The notes beneath the pieces were generated by a model. The model made no database searches. It had not been told where the DNA came from and worked only from the letters and a program-made list of their open reading frames with translations. Shown here piece by piece: positions 54,374 to 63,425 of a DNA stretch of 64,000 nucleotides (the stretch's first letter is position 1; every line of letters begins with the position of its first letter). Where the stretch lies: contig NZ_OY762905.1 of assembly GCF_963666525.1 (NCBI RefSeq), positions 868,001-932,000 of the forward strand, written 5' to 3'. The translations under genes and the position numbers were made by a program. The DNA comes from an uncultured Cohaesibacter sp. (lineage in GTDB: Bacteria > Pseudomonadota > Alphaproteobacteria > Rhizobiales > Cohaesibacteraceae).

Positions 54374-54784
54374 TCAGGCCTTGAGAATGTCGAGCGTCTT
54401 GGTGACCATCTCTCGGGTCGCCGTAATCACATTGAGGTTGGCCTGATAGCTGCGCTGCGCCTGCTGCAGATCGGTGACCTCCATCAGGGAATTGATGTTC
54501 GGCATCTTCACGTAGCCATTGGCATCGGCCGCCGGGTTGCCCGGTTCATATTGCATCCGGAAATCGGACTTGTCGGGAAGAACTCGCCCCATTTCAACCA
54601 GATTGGCCTCGACCTTCTTGTCAAAATGCGAACGGAACGTGGGAACCTGCCGACGATAAGGATCGCCACCCGGCGTACGGGCCGTTGAATCCGCGTTGGC
54701 AATGTTTTCCGAAATCACGCGCATACGACCGCTTTGCGCATGCAGACCGGAAGCCGCAATCATGATCGATTTCAGAAAATCCAT
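54374..54784 (-). CDS. flgC: Flagellar proximal rod protein FlgC
   Basis: A 136-residue rod protein. Its N-terminus, KSIMIAASGLHAQSGRMRVISENIANADST, is the shared rod/hook helix, and the C-terminal YQANLNVITATREMVTKTLDIL pairs with it. The start at 54784 follows AAAGGAAAC; an in-frame ATG at 54829 adds an unlikely leader. Confidence 0.96.
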   Translation of the reverse strand: MDFLKSIMIAASGLHAQSGRMRVISENIANADSTARTPGGDPYRRQVPTFRSHFDKKVEANLVEMGRVLPDKSDFRMQYEPGNPAADANGYVKMPNINSLMEVTDLQQAQRSYQANLNVITATREMVTKTLDILKA

Positions 54785-54845
54785 TCCGTTTCCTTTCATT
54801 CCATTGTGCCATGGCCAAGACAGTACCAACTGCCTGAGGCAACCG

Positions 54846-55253
54846 TCAGCTCTTGCGGACGGCAGTGCGTATCATGCCCAATCCCTTGGTGTAGAGACTG
54901 GCGACGGCCTGATAATCCATCTGGTTGGCCGTCACCTTCATCATCTGCTCTTCAAGGTTCACGTTGTTGCCCGAAGGGGTCATTTCGAACCCGTCCATCT
55001 TCTTGCCAACAAGATCTCCATCGGGAAAGATTGACTTTCCCTGCAGATGAAGCTTGTTGGTCTGACGGGTTTGAAGGCCCCCGGCCTTTTCCAGCTTGAG
55101 AATCGTGTTGAAATTGATCGGTGCGAGGTCCTTGGCAAGATAATCGGGACTGTCAGCGTTGGCGATATTCTCGGCCAACACCCGTTGCCTCGTCTGATGC
55201 CAGTGCATCTTCGAGCGAAGCATTTCGAATAATTTCAGATCACCGATTGCCAA
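54846..55253 (-). CDS. flgB: Flagellar proximal rod protein FlgB
   Basis: A 135-residue rod protein, the first gene of flgB-flgC-fliE-fliQ-fliR-flhB(-cckA). It has LRSKMHWHQTRQRVLAENIANADSPDYLAKDL and a C-terminal VNLEEQMMKVTANQMDYQAVASLYTKGLGMIRTAV. It starts with TTG 55253 after GAGG. A later ATG would cut the conserved helix, so TTG is likely correct. Confidence 0.94.
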   Translation of the reverse strand: MAIGDLKLFEMLRSKMHWHQTRQRVLAENIANADSPDYLAKDLAPINFNTILKLEKAGGLQTRQTNKLHLQGKSIFPDGDLVGKKMDGFEMTPSGNNVNLEEQMMKVTANQMDYQAVASLYTKGLGMIRTAVRKS

Positions 55254-55624
55254 CGACTTGCCTCTTCAATTCGATTGAGCGAAGACGATGAGGACGTATC
55301 CTTGACGACCTCTTGGGCAAATTTTGCCTATCAAATGGTTAACAAGATGTTAACGAAACAAAGTGACGGGAAAAATATGGCTGAATTCCGCAGATATTGC
55401 CAAAAATAACGACGGGTAAAAATTGCATTTTGCGTATAAAAACCGCCCAAAATATTTCAATATCGCTAAGATGCTTTGATACATTCAGATTCGCCCGAGG
55501 CAAATTCCTTCCTTTGGCGCATGAACGGGCCTTCTGGTGGAAGAGTGCGGGTCTGAAGTGCCAATGACAGCTTAAAGAAAAGACTGACAGTACAAGAACA
55601 GTATAAGACAAGATTGGAAACCCC
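55254..55624. other. AT-rich divergent promoter region between flgB and fliO
   Basis: 371 bp with no recognisable gene. It is AT-rich, especially 55320-55480. It should hold promoters for both flagellar operons. I could not name a sigma54 or CtrA site with confidence. Confidence 0.55.
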
Positions 55625-56968
55625 ATGTTGAGCATTGAAAGCGGCGTGCTTGTTCAGGTCCTGATCGGCTTTGGTGTGATCCTGATATTAATCTTCCTTC
55701 TGACCTGGATCATGAAGAAGCTTAATCTGGTTTCGGCACGCATTGCCCGGCAAGGAGAAGATCCAAGACTGTCCATCAAGGAAGTGATTGCTGTCGACCA
55801 CAAGCGTCGCCTGCTTCTGGTACGCAGAGACAATGTCGAGCATCTGCTGATGATTGGCGGAGAAGCCGACCTTGTCGTTGAACAGGGTATTCCGGCCCCG
55901 ATGTCCCTCCCTCATGTGGCAGCAGCTCACGGCAAGGCAGCAACCATCGCACAGCCACCGATCGCAGCAGCGCCGGCAGCCCAGCCGCATCACCCTGCGC
56001 AGATGCCAGCAGCGGCAGTGCCACAGCCCGCGCAACAGGACCTGCCGCAGCCGCCGATACAGCCGCGCATGGCACCTCCTCGCCCCCTGTCAGGGCAGCC
56101 CTATTCACCAGCGACTGCGCACCCGTCAGGACAGGCACCGATCCAGTCTCCGGCAGCGCCGCAGATGGCTCCGTCCTACGGCAATCAGCCAACTTCATCG
56201 GCTGCACGTCCGCACGACGCACCGCCGCCCTATGCCCCGGCAGCCAGCTACACGCGCCCGACCCCGCCGCATTCGGCAATGCCACCCAAGGGGCCGAAAC
56301 TGCACCAGCCGCAGCGCAGCGAAGCTTACGGACGTGACCCACAGGCTTCTCCAACGTCTCAACCGGCCGATTCCAGACAGGCCCCTCGCTATGGCCGTCC
56401 GGCAGCACCGATGACCCCGCAGCCCGTTGAGCAGGCCCCGACCCAGAGCGAAGAAGCCGGCACAGGGCGCATCCGGCCGCAGGTCGCACCAGAAGCCTCA
56501 TCGCAGCCTCGGCCTGCCTCGGAGCCTTCAGCAGCAAACACAGCTGACCAGCCAGCACCTTCGCGTAGAGAGCCGCAGACGCCAGCTCTCAAGGATGCCC
56601 CATCGCCAGACACCGTCCCATCTGAGCACCCATCCCCTGTGGCAAAGCACACAGGACCGGCGCAGCCGACAAGTGGCGCAGATATGGACGAAAGCAAGCC
56701 GTCCGCCCCCGGTTCAGATGAGGTGAAGGCGCCCGAAACGGAAAAGCCCAGCGCCGAAAGCTCTTCAAAGGAAACCGCCAGCGAGCAGAAACCCGTAGCC
56801 GACCAACAGGCCGATCAGGACCCAATTCCCTCTGAGGCCGCCAACCGTCCACATCCGGCCCGGTCCGAACGGCCTGCCCACGGCTTGAGGCCCCTTGCGG
56901 AATCTGCATCCTATGATGACGAGATCAATCGTCTCCTGAACGAGCTTTCGAGCGAAATCAAGAAATGA
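55625..56968 (+). CDS. fliO: FliO with very long Pro/Gln/Ala-rich tail
   Basis: A 447-residue protein. The N-terminal ~95 residues are FliO: one helix (about 8-28, VQVLIGFGVILILIFLLTWIM) and a small domain, RLSIKEVIAVDHKRRLLLVRRDNVEHLLMIGG. FliO helps FliP assemble into the export gate. The other ~350 residues, to near the end, are low-complexity, rich in Pro, Ala, Gln and Ser, and should be unfolded. E. coli FliO is about 120 residues, so the tail is an unusual addition, though long tails occur in alphaproteobacteria. The last 20 residues, SYDDEINRLLNELSSEI, form a short helix. It overlaps fliP by ATGA. Confidence 0.88.
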   Translation: MLSIESGVLVQVLIGFGVILILIFLLTWIMKKLNLVSARIARQGEDPRLSIKEVIAVDHKRRLLLVRRDNVEHLLMIGGEADLVVEQGIPAPMSLPHVAAAHGKAATIAQPPIAAAPAAQPHHPAQMPAAAVPQPAQQDLPQPPIQPRMAPPRPLSGQPYSPATAHPSGQAPIQSPAAPQMAPSYGNQPTSSAARPHDAPPPYAPAASYTRPTPPHSAMPPKGPKLHQPQRSEAYGRDPQASPTSQPADSRQAPRYGRPAAPMTPQPVEQAPTQSEEAGTGRIRPQVAPEASSQPRPASEPSAANTADQPAPSRREPQTPALKDAPSPDTVPSEHPSPVAKHTGPAQPTSGADMDESKPSAPGSDEVKAPETEKPSAESSSKETASEQKPVADQQADQDPIPSEAANRPHPARSERPAHGLRPLAESASYDDEINRLLNELSSEIKK

Positions 56969-57801
56969 GTTGTCTCCACTCGCAAGAGGTCTCGCATCAG
57001 GCAACCACACCGGCCGCGACAACGCCAGCCTCACAAAAGGCCGCATCGTCGCTGCGGTCCCTGTGGCTTTCGGTCATGGCTGTCATTGCCATGGCTCTGG
57101 GCCTTACGGTTCTGGCCAATCCGGCCCTTGCCCAGCAGATGAGCATCGGTTTTGGCGATGATCTGACCCTGACTGAACGGGCCGTACAGCTTGTCGCGCT
57201 GATCACGGTGCTATCGCTCGCCCCATCCATTCTGATCATGGTGACCTCGTTCACCCGGATCGTTGTCGTGCTGTCGCTGCTGCGCTCCGCGCTCGGGCTT
57301 CAGACCTCACCGCCCAACACGGTAATGGTCAGCCTCGCCTTGTTCCTGACGGCCTTCATCATGCAGCCGACCTTCGAGCAAGCCTACAATACCGGCATCA
57401 AGCCGCTGGTGGATGGCACCATCGAGGCACCGGAAGCATTCGAGTTGACATCAAGGCCGTTCCACCTTTTCATGCGCCAGCATGTGAGAGAGGAAGACCT
57501 CACACTGTTTCTCGACATGGCCAACCAGGAAACACCAGACACCCCGGAAGACATAAGCCTGCGCGTGCTGGTACCTGCATTCATGATCAGCGAACTGCGT
57601 CGAGGGTTCGAGATCGGCTTTCTCATCTATCTGCCTTTCATCATCATCGACCTTGTTGTCGCCTCCATCCTCATGTCGATGGGTATGATGATGCTGCCGC
57701 CAGTGGTGATCTCCCTGCCGTTCAAACTCATCTTCTTTGTGCTGATTGATGGCTGGAACCTGATTACCGGTTCACTGGTGAAGAGCTTCCTGGGCGGCTG
57801 A
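56965..57801 (+). CDS. fliP: Flagellar export protein FliP
   Basis: A 278-residue export-gate core protein. A signal peptide-like segment (about 30-57) ends NPALAQQ. The mature part has LITVLSLAPSILIMVTSFTRIVVVLSLLRSALGLQTSPPNTVMVSLALFLTAF and DLVVASILMSMGMMMLPPVVISLPFKLIFFVLIDGWNLI (positions about 72-124 and 232-270), diagnostic of FliP. Start overlaps the fliO stop. An extra ~25-residue head before the signal sequence is unusual, so an ATG further in may be the true start. Confidence 0.96.
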   Translation: MSCLHSQEVSHQATTPAATTPASQKAASSLRSLWLSVMAVIAMALGLTVLANPALAQQMSIGFGDDLTLTERAVQLVALITVLSLAPSILIMVTSFTRIVVVLSLLRSALGLQTSPPNTVMVSLALFLTAFIMQPTFEQAYNTGIKPLVDGTIEAPEAFELTSRPFHLFMRQHVREEDLTLFLDMANQETPDTPEDISLRVLVPAFMISELRRGFEIGFLIYLPFIIIDLVVASILMSMGMMMLPPVVISLPFKLIFFVLIDGWNLITGSLVKSFLGG

Positions 57802-57884
57802 CCCGCTGCAGCCCTTGAGGTCAGGCCGCCCAAGGCGCAGACCACCTTCGAGGCAGAGTGTCCAATGACACAACACAAGCAACA

Positions 57885-57910
57885 ACGGGCCGCTCGCGGC
57901 CCGTCTGTTC
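57885..57910 (+). terminator. Possible terminator between fliP and the TPR gene
   Basis: 9-bp perfect stem ACGGGCCGC and GCGGCCCGT with a two-base loop, then CTGTTC. No long T tract, so moderate support. It lies between convergent genes. Confidence 0.5.
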
Positions 57911-57975
57911 ATGCCCTGTCTCAAGTTATGGCTGGGTACTCTTTCCCTTGCCTTATAGAGAAATCACGCTTTGGA

Positions 57976-60900
57976 TCAGGCCTGCGGAGCGCCCCCGCCA
58001 TTCTGTGGCCCGTTGTTCGCACCGCCCGGCGCAGCCGTGTCTGCCAGATTACCCGAATCCGGCTGCAAATAGCGGTTCCGGTATTCCTTCAGAAAACGTT
58101 CCATGGTGCTAATGCCGGCAATTTCCTGCGCGATGGCTTGGAACTGTTGCCCGTCCCGTTGCTCGATCGGCAGTGTTACCACATCAAAGGCCCCTGAGAC
58201 CGGCGTATCCGACATCATTTTGGCATATTTGCGCCGCAGACGATCCAGCCCCAGACGATCATCCGACAGGCTGTAGGCAATCCCGGCACGCAAGATGTTG
58301 GTCTGTTCATCCTTGTCCAGCGGATCTGGTACGCTCCACCGGTCGCCCATCATCTGTTCGATCTGTTCGGCCACATCCTGCCAACGTTTAGCCCGCCACA
58401 GTATATCGGCGCGCAACTGTTCCACATCAGATCCCTGCAGCGGCTTGATCAGATCAAGCGCCAGATCCACCTTGTTGAGCTCTGCAAGCGCCCGCGCCTC
58501 GACAAGACGCCGCTGGCGTTCGAGCGACAGCGGCAACTGGGCCTGACGGGTGCGGCGCAGCACATCCAATGCCATGTTCGGCTTGCTGTCGAGCATATAG
58601 ATCACAGCCAGATCGGCAGCAATCTGAGACCGGGCCGCCCCCTTCAGGCGATTGTCGACCTGATGCTTGAGCAGTTCCTCGGCACGATCCAGCAGATCCA
58701 CCTCGACCAGCTTGTCGGCCAGTCTGCGAACCATTTCATCGCCGCGACGCCCAACAGGCGTCAGCTCGCGAAAGTCATAATAGAGGGAAAGAGCCTTGAT
58801 GGCGGAGAGCTCGTCCACCTTGCCATCGAGAAACAGCGAGGAAAAGACACCGTTCATTTCCTCCTGCAGAACCCGCGTGACGTCGGATGCCGCGTTCGAA
58901 CTGGTCGCTGCCTTGAGCGTCTCGAATGCGTTGCGATATTCGCCTTTGTCAACATAGAGATGAGCCAACGTGCGCAACGCATTGAGCTCGACCTCGTCGC
59001 CGCGCCAGATCGTGGTCAAGCCTTCAAGTTCATCAATGGCTTCATCATTGGAAATGTCGTTTTCCTGATTCTTCAACTTGATTTCTTGCAGCCAGGCATC
59101 GGTCGCAATCGGCATGTAGCGGGTTTCCCGCGCCGTCTTGAAAGCATCGAGCGCCTCGGCTGGCTGGTTGCGGGCCACGGCAATCTTGCCCCGCAGCAAA
59201 TTGTAGCGGGCAACCCCTTCCTGATCCAGATAGGCCGGATTGACTTCGGCGAGCGCTGCTGCGGCACTGCCGAACTGCTGATCAAGCAGGGAGATTTCCA
59301 CTCCGTCGAGCAGCATCATGTTGCGGACATGGACGCTGTAGTCCTGCGATACGGTCGATGCAAGATCAAGCGCATCCTCGGCTTCGCGCCACCGCCCCGA
59401 TTGCGCGGCTGCCAGCCCGCGCCAGACCGAGGCATCCGCATCATTGTCGAATTCGGGATGATTGAGGCGCTGAAACGCCGCATCCGGGCGTCCGGCAAAC
59501 AGCTCGGCCGCAGCAAAAAGCGTTCGGAAACCACGCCCGCGAGCAAACTCTGGTGCAGAATCCTCTATGATCTGAAGATGCCCCAGCGCTTCAGTCCCAT
59601 AGCCATTGGCCAGAAGAAGCTTGGCCAGTTCCATTTCGCTCTGGATCGCCATCAGGTCGTCATACTGCGACAGCTTGGCCTCAAGCGCCTGACGCTCACG
59701 GGTAAAGGCGGTGGGTGAGCTTGCGACCAGAGACTCAAGATTGAGATAGGTCTCCCGCACCTTTCCACTGCCATTGGTCAGACCACTGACATCAGGCTTG
59801 GCAGCCGCCGTGCTCGACAGGGTCAATCCCTTTCCAGAACTGATATAGATGAAGCCACCATCCCGTGCGACCTGCAGGTCATCGACATTCTCGGTGATCG
59901 CTATGCCATGGGCAGACACAAGGGTCGAGAAATCAACCAACTGCTGGGATTTGACAAATCCACGCGCAGGCCCCAGACCGGTGACCACATGGAGGTTTTC
60001 ACCCGTCCCCGGATCGCGCAGCTTGAGAATGCTGCCAGCGCCTTCAAACTTCACCCGTACGGCCGAACGCCCTCCACTGATCTTGGTGCGGGCCATGTGC
60101 AGCGGCTTGGTCGGCTCGACGACCATATCGCCAATGGTCAGAAGCCATCCGTAGCCTTCGGGCGAGAAGGTCACCAGCCGCGAGTTCTTGAGTGGAATCC
60201 GCAGAACCGCCGTCCGCCCCGACCGCCAGACCTCCAGATCATCGGCGATGGCAGCCAGTTGACCACGGGCACTGGAAATGTCCAGCCCAAGCGCGGTATC
60301 AAAGACGGCCCAAATGACGCCATCCTTTTTGAAAACGGCAGAGGCCGTCGGATCCCTGAAAGGAAAGAACAGACGCACCGAGCGCCCGAAGGCCTTGGCC
60401 TCGACAGGCAGCAACTGGGCGGTCAGGTCCGAAGTCACCCCAGTCAACCGCTCGGCGTTGCTCTCGCCGGAAATGCGATCTTCGCCGGGCAGGATATTCT
60501 CCTGCGCCGGATCGGGCTGCGTCGGCGCAAGCAGATCGGTCTGCAAGTCGCCAATGGACGGCGCCTCCGCAACCGGGCTGGCATCAGGCATCGGCAAAAT
60601 CGGGTTTGCAGGAGCGGCAGGAGCAACGGTAGCCGCAGGCTGCGTCGCTGCAGTCTCCGTCGAAGGAATGGCAGAGGGCCGGGTGTCGGCGGAAACCGGC
60701 TTGGGCTCGGCACCTGCTGGCGGTATCGTCAGATAGGCATCATTGACCGCAGCGTTCTGCTGATTGGCCTCCGCCTGCCCGGCATCGGCCGCAGACGTTG
60801 TGTCAGGATTGATCGGCTCGGCAACCTGCGCGTTGGCAAACAGTGCACTGCTTTGATCTTCGCCATTGGGCCCCGGCCCGAGAATGAGATCACCACTGGC

Positions 60901-61971
60901 AGCCGCATCCTTGGCATCCCCCCAGGTATCGGCGGAGCCAATCCTGTTGTTGGCACTGGCCGGACCATTCGCAGTGGAATTATCTTCGCTAGTTCCTTGG
61001 GAAACGACAACGCCGGTGTCACCGCTGCTTGTGATGGCCCGCGTGATGTTCTCTTCCGCTCCCTTGGCCTCGAACAGCACCTTGTCGCCGGTGATGTCGA
61101 CGACATAGGACCCTTCCTCGCGGAAGGCACGAACATCGGATGTCGGGGCGACATCAATCAGAAACTTCGTTCCGCCACCGTCATAGGAAACGTTGATATC
61201 GTTGACCAGGGCAGGCAGCTCGGCGCGGATCTTGGAAAGATCGACATCCGCCTCGTGATTGAAATCGACCCGCACCTGAGCACCCTGGCGCTCGAAGGTG
61301 GAATCAAAGGGAATGTTCCAGATGAAGGCAACACGGGTGAACGTCGGGTGATCGCCAATGCGCAGATCAAGCTTGGGACGCACACGTGTTCCGGCCTTGG
61401 CCTGTTCAAGAGACTTCGCCAGACGCAGAGCCTCCTCGGCCCGCTTGGCCAGTTCCTGTACCACATCGGCCGGCAGTGCGGGCGGCAGGCCGCTCCAGCT
61501 GGTTGGCAACAGATCGACAAACAGCTTCTCACCCGCTTCCATGGTATTGATCCGCACATCCGGCTTGAGGGCGATGCGAATGCCCTTTCCATCGGGATCA
61601 AGGCGAGCGACGGTGATGTAATCGGGTAGAATGGACGGCAACGACAAGACGGAGGTCGAATTCATCGGATCGTCGAACCGGATGACGAAAACGCTGTTCT
61701 CCTGCTTGATGGAATGCCCCGGCAGCAGATTTCGTCCCTTGAAATTGAGGAGGATACGGCCGTAGCCCTCCTCCTTCGTAGTGACGATTTCCAGTTCGCC
61801 CTTCGGTGACGAGGTCGGCTGTGCCATGGCCACCGAATGGAGGACCAAAATCAGCAATGGCAAGAGGAAAACCGAGACAAGAGCCCGATAAGCGACGGCG
61901 TAACGCCAGGCCCGCACCCATTGGCAGGCCTTGAGGCATTGCAACGAAATCTGCCGTGCCACATTCGACAT
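57976..61971 (-). CDS. Large flagellar-locus protein: N-terminal AMIN-like part and C-terminal TPR repeats
   Basis: A 1331-residue exported protein. A signal sequence or anchor lies at about 27-50 and ends SVAMA. Residues ~60-330 form two beta-rich AMIN-like repeats (GYGRILLNFKGRNLLPG, FTRVAFIWNIPFDSTFERQGAQ). About 330-560 is low-complexity Ala/Pro/Asn/Gln. About 560-780 has a third beta-rich block. From about 800 to 1250 are TPR-type helical repeats (LHIYVD..., VARNQPAEALDAFKTAR, DVLRRTRQAQLP). The last 25 residues are Gly/Asn/Pro-rich. ATG 61971 has a GGAG site. Its place after motE in the same direction suggests a periplasmic motor or basal-body role. No named homologue was recognised. 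Confidence 0.8.
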   Translation of the reverse strand: MSNVARQISLQCLKACQWVRAWRYAVAYRALVSVFLLPLLILVLHSVAMAQPTSSPKGELEIVTTKEEGYGRILLNFKGRNLLPGHSIKQENSVFVIRFDDPMNSTSVLSLPSILPDYITVARLDPDGKGIRIALKPDVRINTMEAGEKLFVDLLPTSWSGLPPALPADVVQELAKRAEEALRLAKSLEQAKAGTRVRPKLDLRIGDHPTFTRVAFIWNIPFDSTFERQGAQVRVDFNHEADVDLSKIRAELPALVNDINVSYDGGGTKFLIDVAPTSDVRAFREEGSYVVDITGDKVLFEAKGAEENITRAITSSGDTGVVVSQGTSEDNSTANGPASANNRIGSADTWGDAKDAAASGDLILGPGPNGEDQSSALFANAQVAEPINPDTTSAADAGQAEANQQNAAVNDAYLTIPPAGAEPKPVSADTRPSAIPSTETAATQPAATVAPAAPANPILPMPDASPVAEAPSIGDLQTDLLAPTQPDPAQENILPGEDRISGESNAERLTGVTSDLTAQLLPVEAKAFGRSVRLFFPFRDPTASAVFKKDGVIWAVFDTALGLDISSARGQLAAIADDLEVWRSGRTAVLRIPLKNSRLVTFSPEGYGWLLTIGDMVVEPTKPLHMARTKISGGRSAVRVKFEGAGSILKLRDPGTGENLHVVTGLGPARGFVKSQQLVDFSTLVSAHGIAITENVDDLQVARDGGFIYISSGKGLTLSSTAAAKPDVSGLTNGSGKVRETYLNLESLVASSPTAFTRERQALEAKLSQYDDLMAIQSEMELAKLLLANGYGTEALGHLQIIEDSAPEFARGRGFRTLFAAAELFAGRPDAAFQRLNHPEFDNDADASVWRGLAAAQSGRWREAEDALDLASTVSQDYSVHVRNMMLLDGVEISLLDQQFGSAAAALAEVNPAYLDQEGVARYNLLRGKIAVARNQPAEALDAFKTARETRYMPIATDAWLQEIKLKNQENDISNDEAIDELEGLTTIWRGDEVELNALRTLAHLYVDKGEYRNAFETLKAATSSNAASDVTRVLQEEMNGVFSSLFLDGKVDELSAIKALSLYYDFRELTPVGRRGDEMVRRLADKLVEVDLLDRAEELLKHQVDNRLKGAARSQIAADLAVIYMLDSKPNMALDVLRRTRQAQLPLSLERQRRLVEARALAELNKVDLALDLIKPLQGSDVEQLRADILWRAKRWQDVAEQIEQMMGDRWSVPDPLDKDEQTNILRAGIAYSLSDDRLGLDRLRRKYAKMMSDTPVSGAFDVVTLPIEQRDGQQFQAIAQEIAGISTMERFLKEYRNRYLQPDSGNLADTAAPGGANNGPQNGGGAPQA

Positions 61972-62119
61972 CAAAGGTCTCCAGAACCGAGAAACACACC
62001 AAACATCGACAGACAAGCGTCCCATCGAGCATTCATCCTGGAAACCAGACTAGATGAAAATGCTTTCTCGTGAATTACCAAACCCGTTAAACACGGCCCA
62101 AAACAGACATTCAAACAGA

Positions 62120-62851
62120 TCAATTGCCGATTTGTGGCAGCTGATCAGACGAACTCGACTGCATGGTCTGTTCAAGTGAGTTACTGTTGGCAATCGCCGC
62201 GCTCAGAGCGCTGGCAGATTCCGCTTTCATCTCGCCCATGATCGCTGCGAGCTTGCGGGATTTCATGGCCTTGACAATATCCAGCAGGATTTCCTGATCC
62301 ATCACTTCGAAGATCTGGGCGGCCTGCTTGGACTTCATCGACGAATACATGGCAACCAGACGATTGACGTCCTGTTGCTGTTCCTCGGTGCGCTTCTTGG
62401 TTGCCACTTCGATCGACTGTTCGATGGTCTTCAATTCGTCCACCCGCTGTTGCAGGCGCTTTTCGGCCGCTTTCAGCAGAGCCTCACGCATCTCGATGCT
62501 CTTTGCCCGATCATCCAGTTCCTTGCGACGATTGGCGAGGCGTTCGAGAATGGCCAGCTCGGAGCGGGATCCTTGCGTCGGATCAACCTTCATGCCGTCA
62601 ACGAAAGCAGGCGGCTCGTCACCAAGAGAGGGCGCAGACGGGTCAGAAGCAGGGTCTGCAAGCGCTGGCGCATTATCGGCACCAGCAGCCATGCCCCCGT
62701 TGGCAGGAGCAGCAGCAGGGGCCTCCTGCGCCTGGGCTGGAGCAGTCGAACCGCCAGCAAAGTCGCTATAGACAACCAGATGGGCCACCTTGATACACAG
62801 CAATCCAACCACGGCAATCAGAACGGTTGGAAGCAGACGAACCTGTGTCAT
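62120..62851 (-). CDS. motE: MotE-like flagellar motor chaperone
   Basis: A 243-residue protein with one N-terminal hydrophobic segment (about 7-28), a Pro/Ala-rich linker (35-90), a long coiled coil (about 100-170, LANRRKELDDRAKSIEMREALLKAAEKRLQQRV) and a C-terminal MgtE-N-like region (LVAMYSSMKSKQAAQIFEVMDQEILLDIVKAMKSRKLAAIMGEM). In rhizobia MotE is a periplasmic chaperone for MotC. It overlaps the DUF6468 gene by ATGA and lies 148 bp before the 1331-residue gene. Confidence 0.88.
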   Translation of the reverse strand: MTQVRLLPTVLIAVVGLLCIKVAHLVVYSDFAGGSTAPAQAQEAPAAAPANGGMAAGADNAPALADPASDPSAPSLGDEPPAFVDGMKVDPTQGSRSELAILERLANRRKELDDRAKSIEMREALLKAAEKRLQQRVDELKTIEQSIEVATKKRTEEQQQDVNRLVAMYSSMKSKQAAQIFEVMDQEILLDIVKAMKSRKLAAIMGEMKAESASALSAAIANSNSLEQTMQSSSSDQLPQIGN

Positions 62852-63423
62852 GCCGCAACGCCCCTCTTCTGCCGGATAGCCATCAGACGTTCGGATGTGG
62901 CAGCAGCAGCATCCTTGAGGCTGCGGGGCGCTTCGATGGCTTCAACGAGCGGCGCTCCGGCATCCCTGTCAAGCGTTTCATAATGGGTATGAGCGGAAAC
63001 ACCCCGGCTGTATCCGGCAGTGTTGACACGGGTGTATCCGTTATCCTGCGCAAGAGCCGGGCGAGCCGCCAGTTGCGGCTGTTCCACAGCCACGGCACCG
63101 CCGCGCACGGCATCGGAAATCTTGACCAGCCGCCCAACGACCCCTTCCCCTTGCGAGACATAATACTGCAATTCCGAAGCCAGCCGTTCCGCTTCCATCA
63201 AGCGATGGGCAAGGTTCTTGTCGCAGTCGCCTGCGGTGGCCTTGAGGCCAAGAATGGCCCGCTCGGCAATCTCGGTTGCCGTGATAAGCTCGGCAATGGT
63301 GGCACGCAGGGCTTCCTCGTCATTGCGCAGGCGCTTCAAGCGACGGTTCAGCGTCATGCAATAGCCGATCGTCAGAACGAGCAAAAAGGCGACAAACAAT
63401 TCAATCATCATTCCAGCAGACAT
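62848..63423 (-). CDS. DUF6468 flagellar-locus protein
   Basis: A 191-residue protein with one N-terminal helix (about 5-24) and a coiled-coil body (RLKRLRNDEEALRATIAELITATEIAERAILGLKATAGDCDKNLAHRLMEAERL, residues 28-81). This is the DUF6468 pattern found between fliM and motE in many alphaproteobacteria. Function unknown; membrane-anchored scaffold is a guess. It starts two bases after the fliM stop and overlaps motE. Confidence 0.85.
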   Translation of the reverse strand: MSAGMMIELFVAFLLVLTIGYCMTLNRRLKRLRNDEEALRATIAELITATEIAERAILGLKATAGDCDKNLAHRLMEAERLASELQYYVSQGEGVVGRLVKISDAVRGGAVAVEQPQLAARPALAQDNGYTRVNTAGYSRGVSAHTHYETLDRDAGAPLVEAIEAPRSLKDAAAATSERLMAIRQKRGVAA

Positions 63424-63425
63424 TT

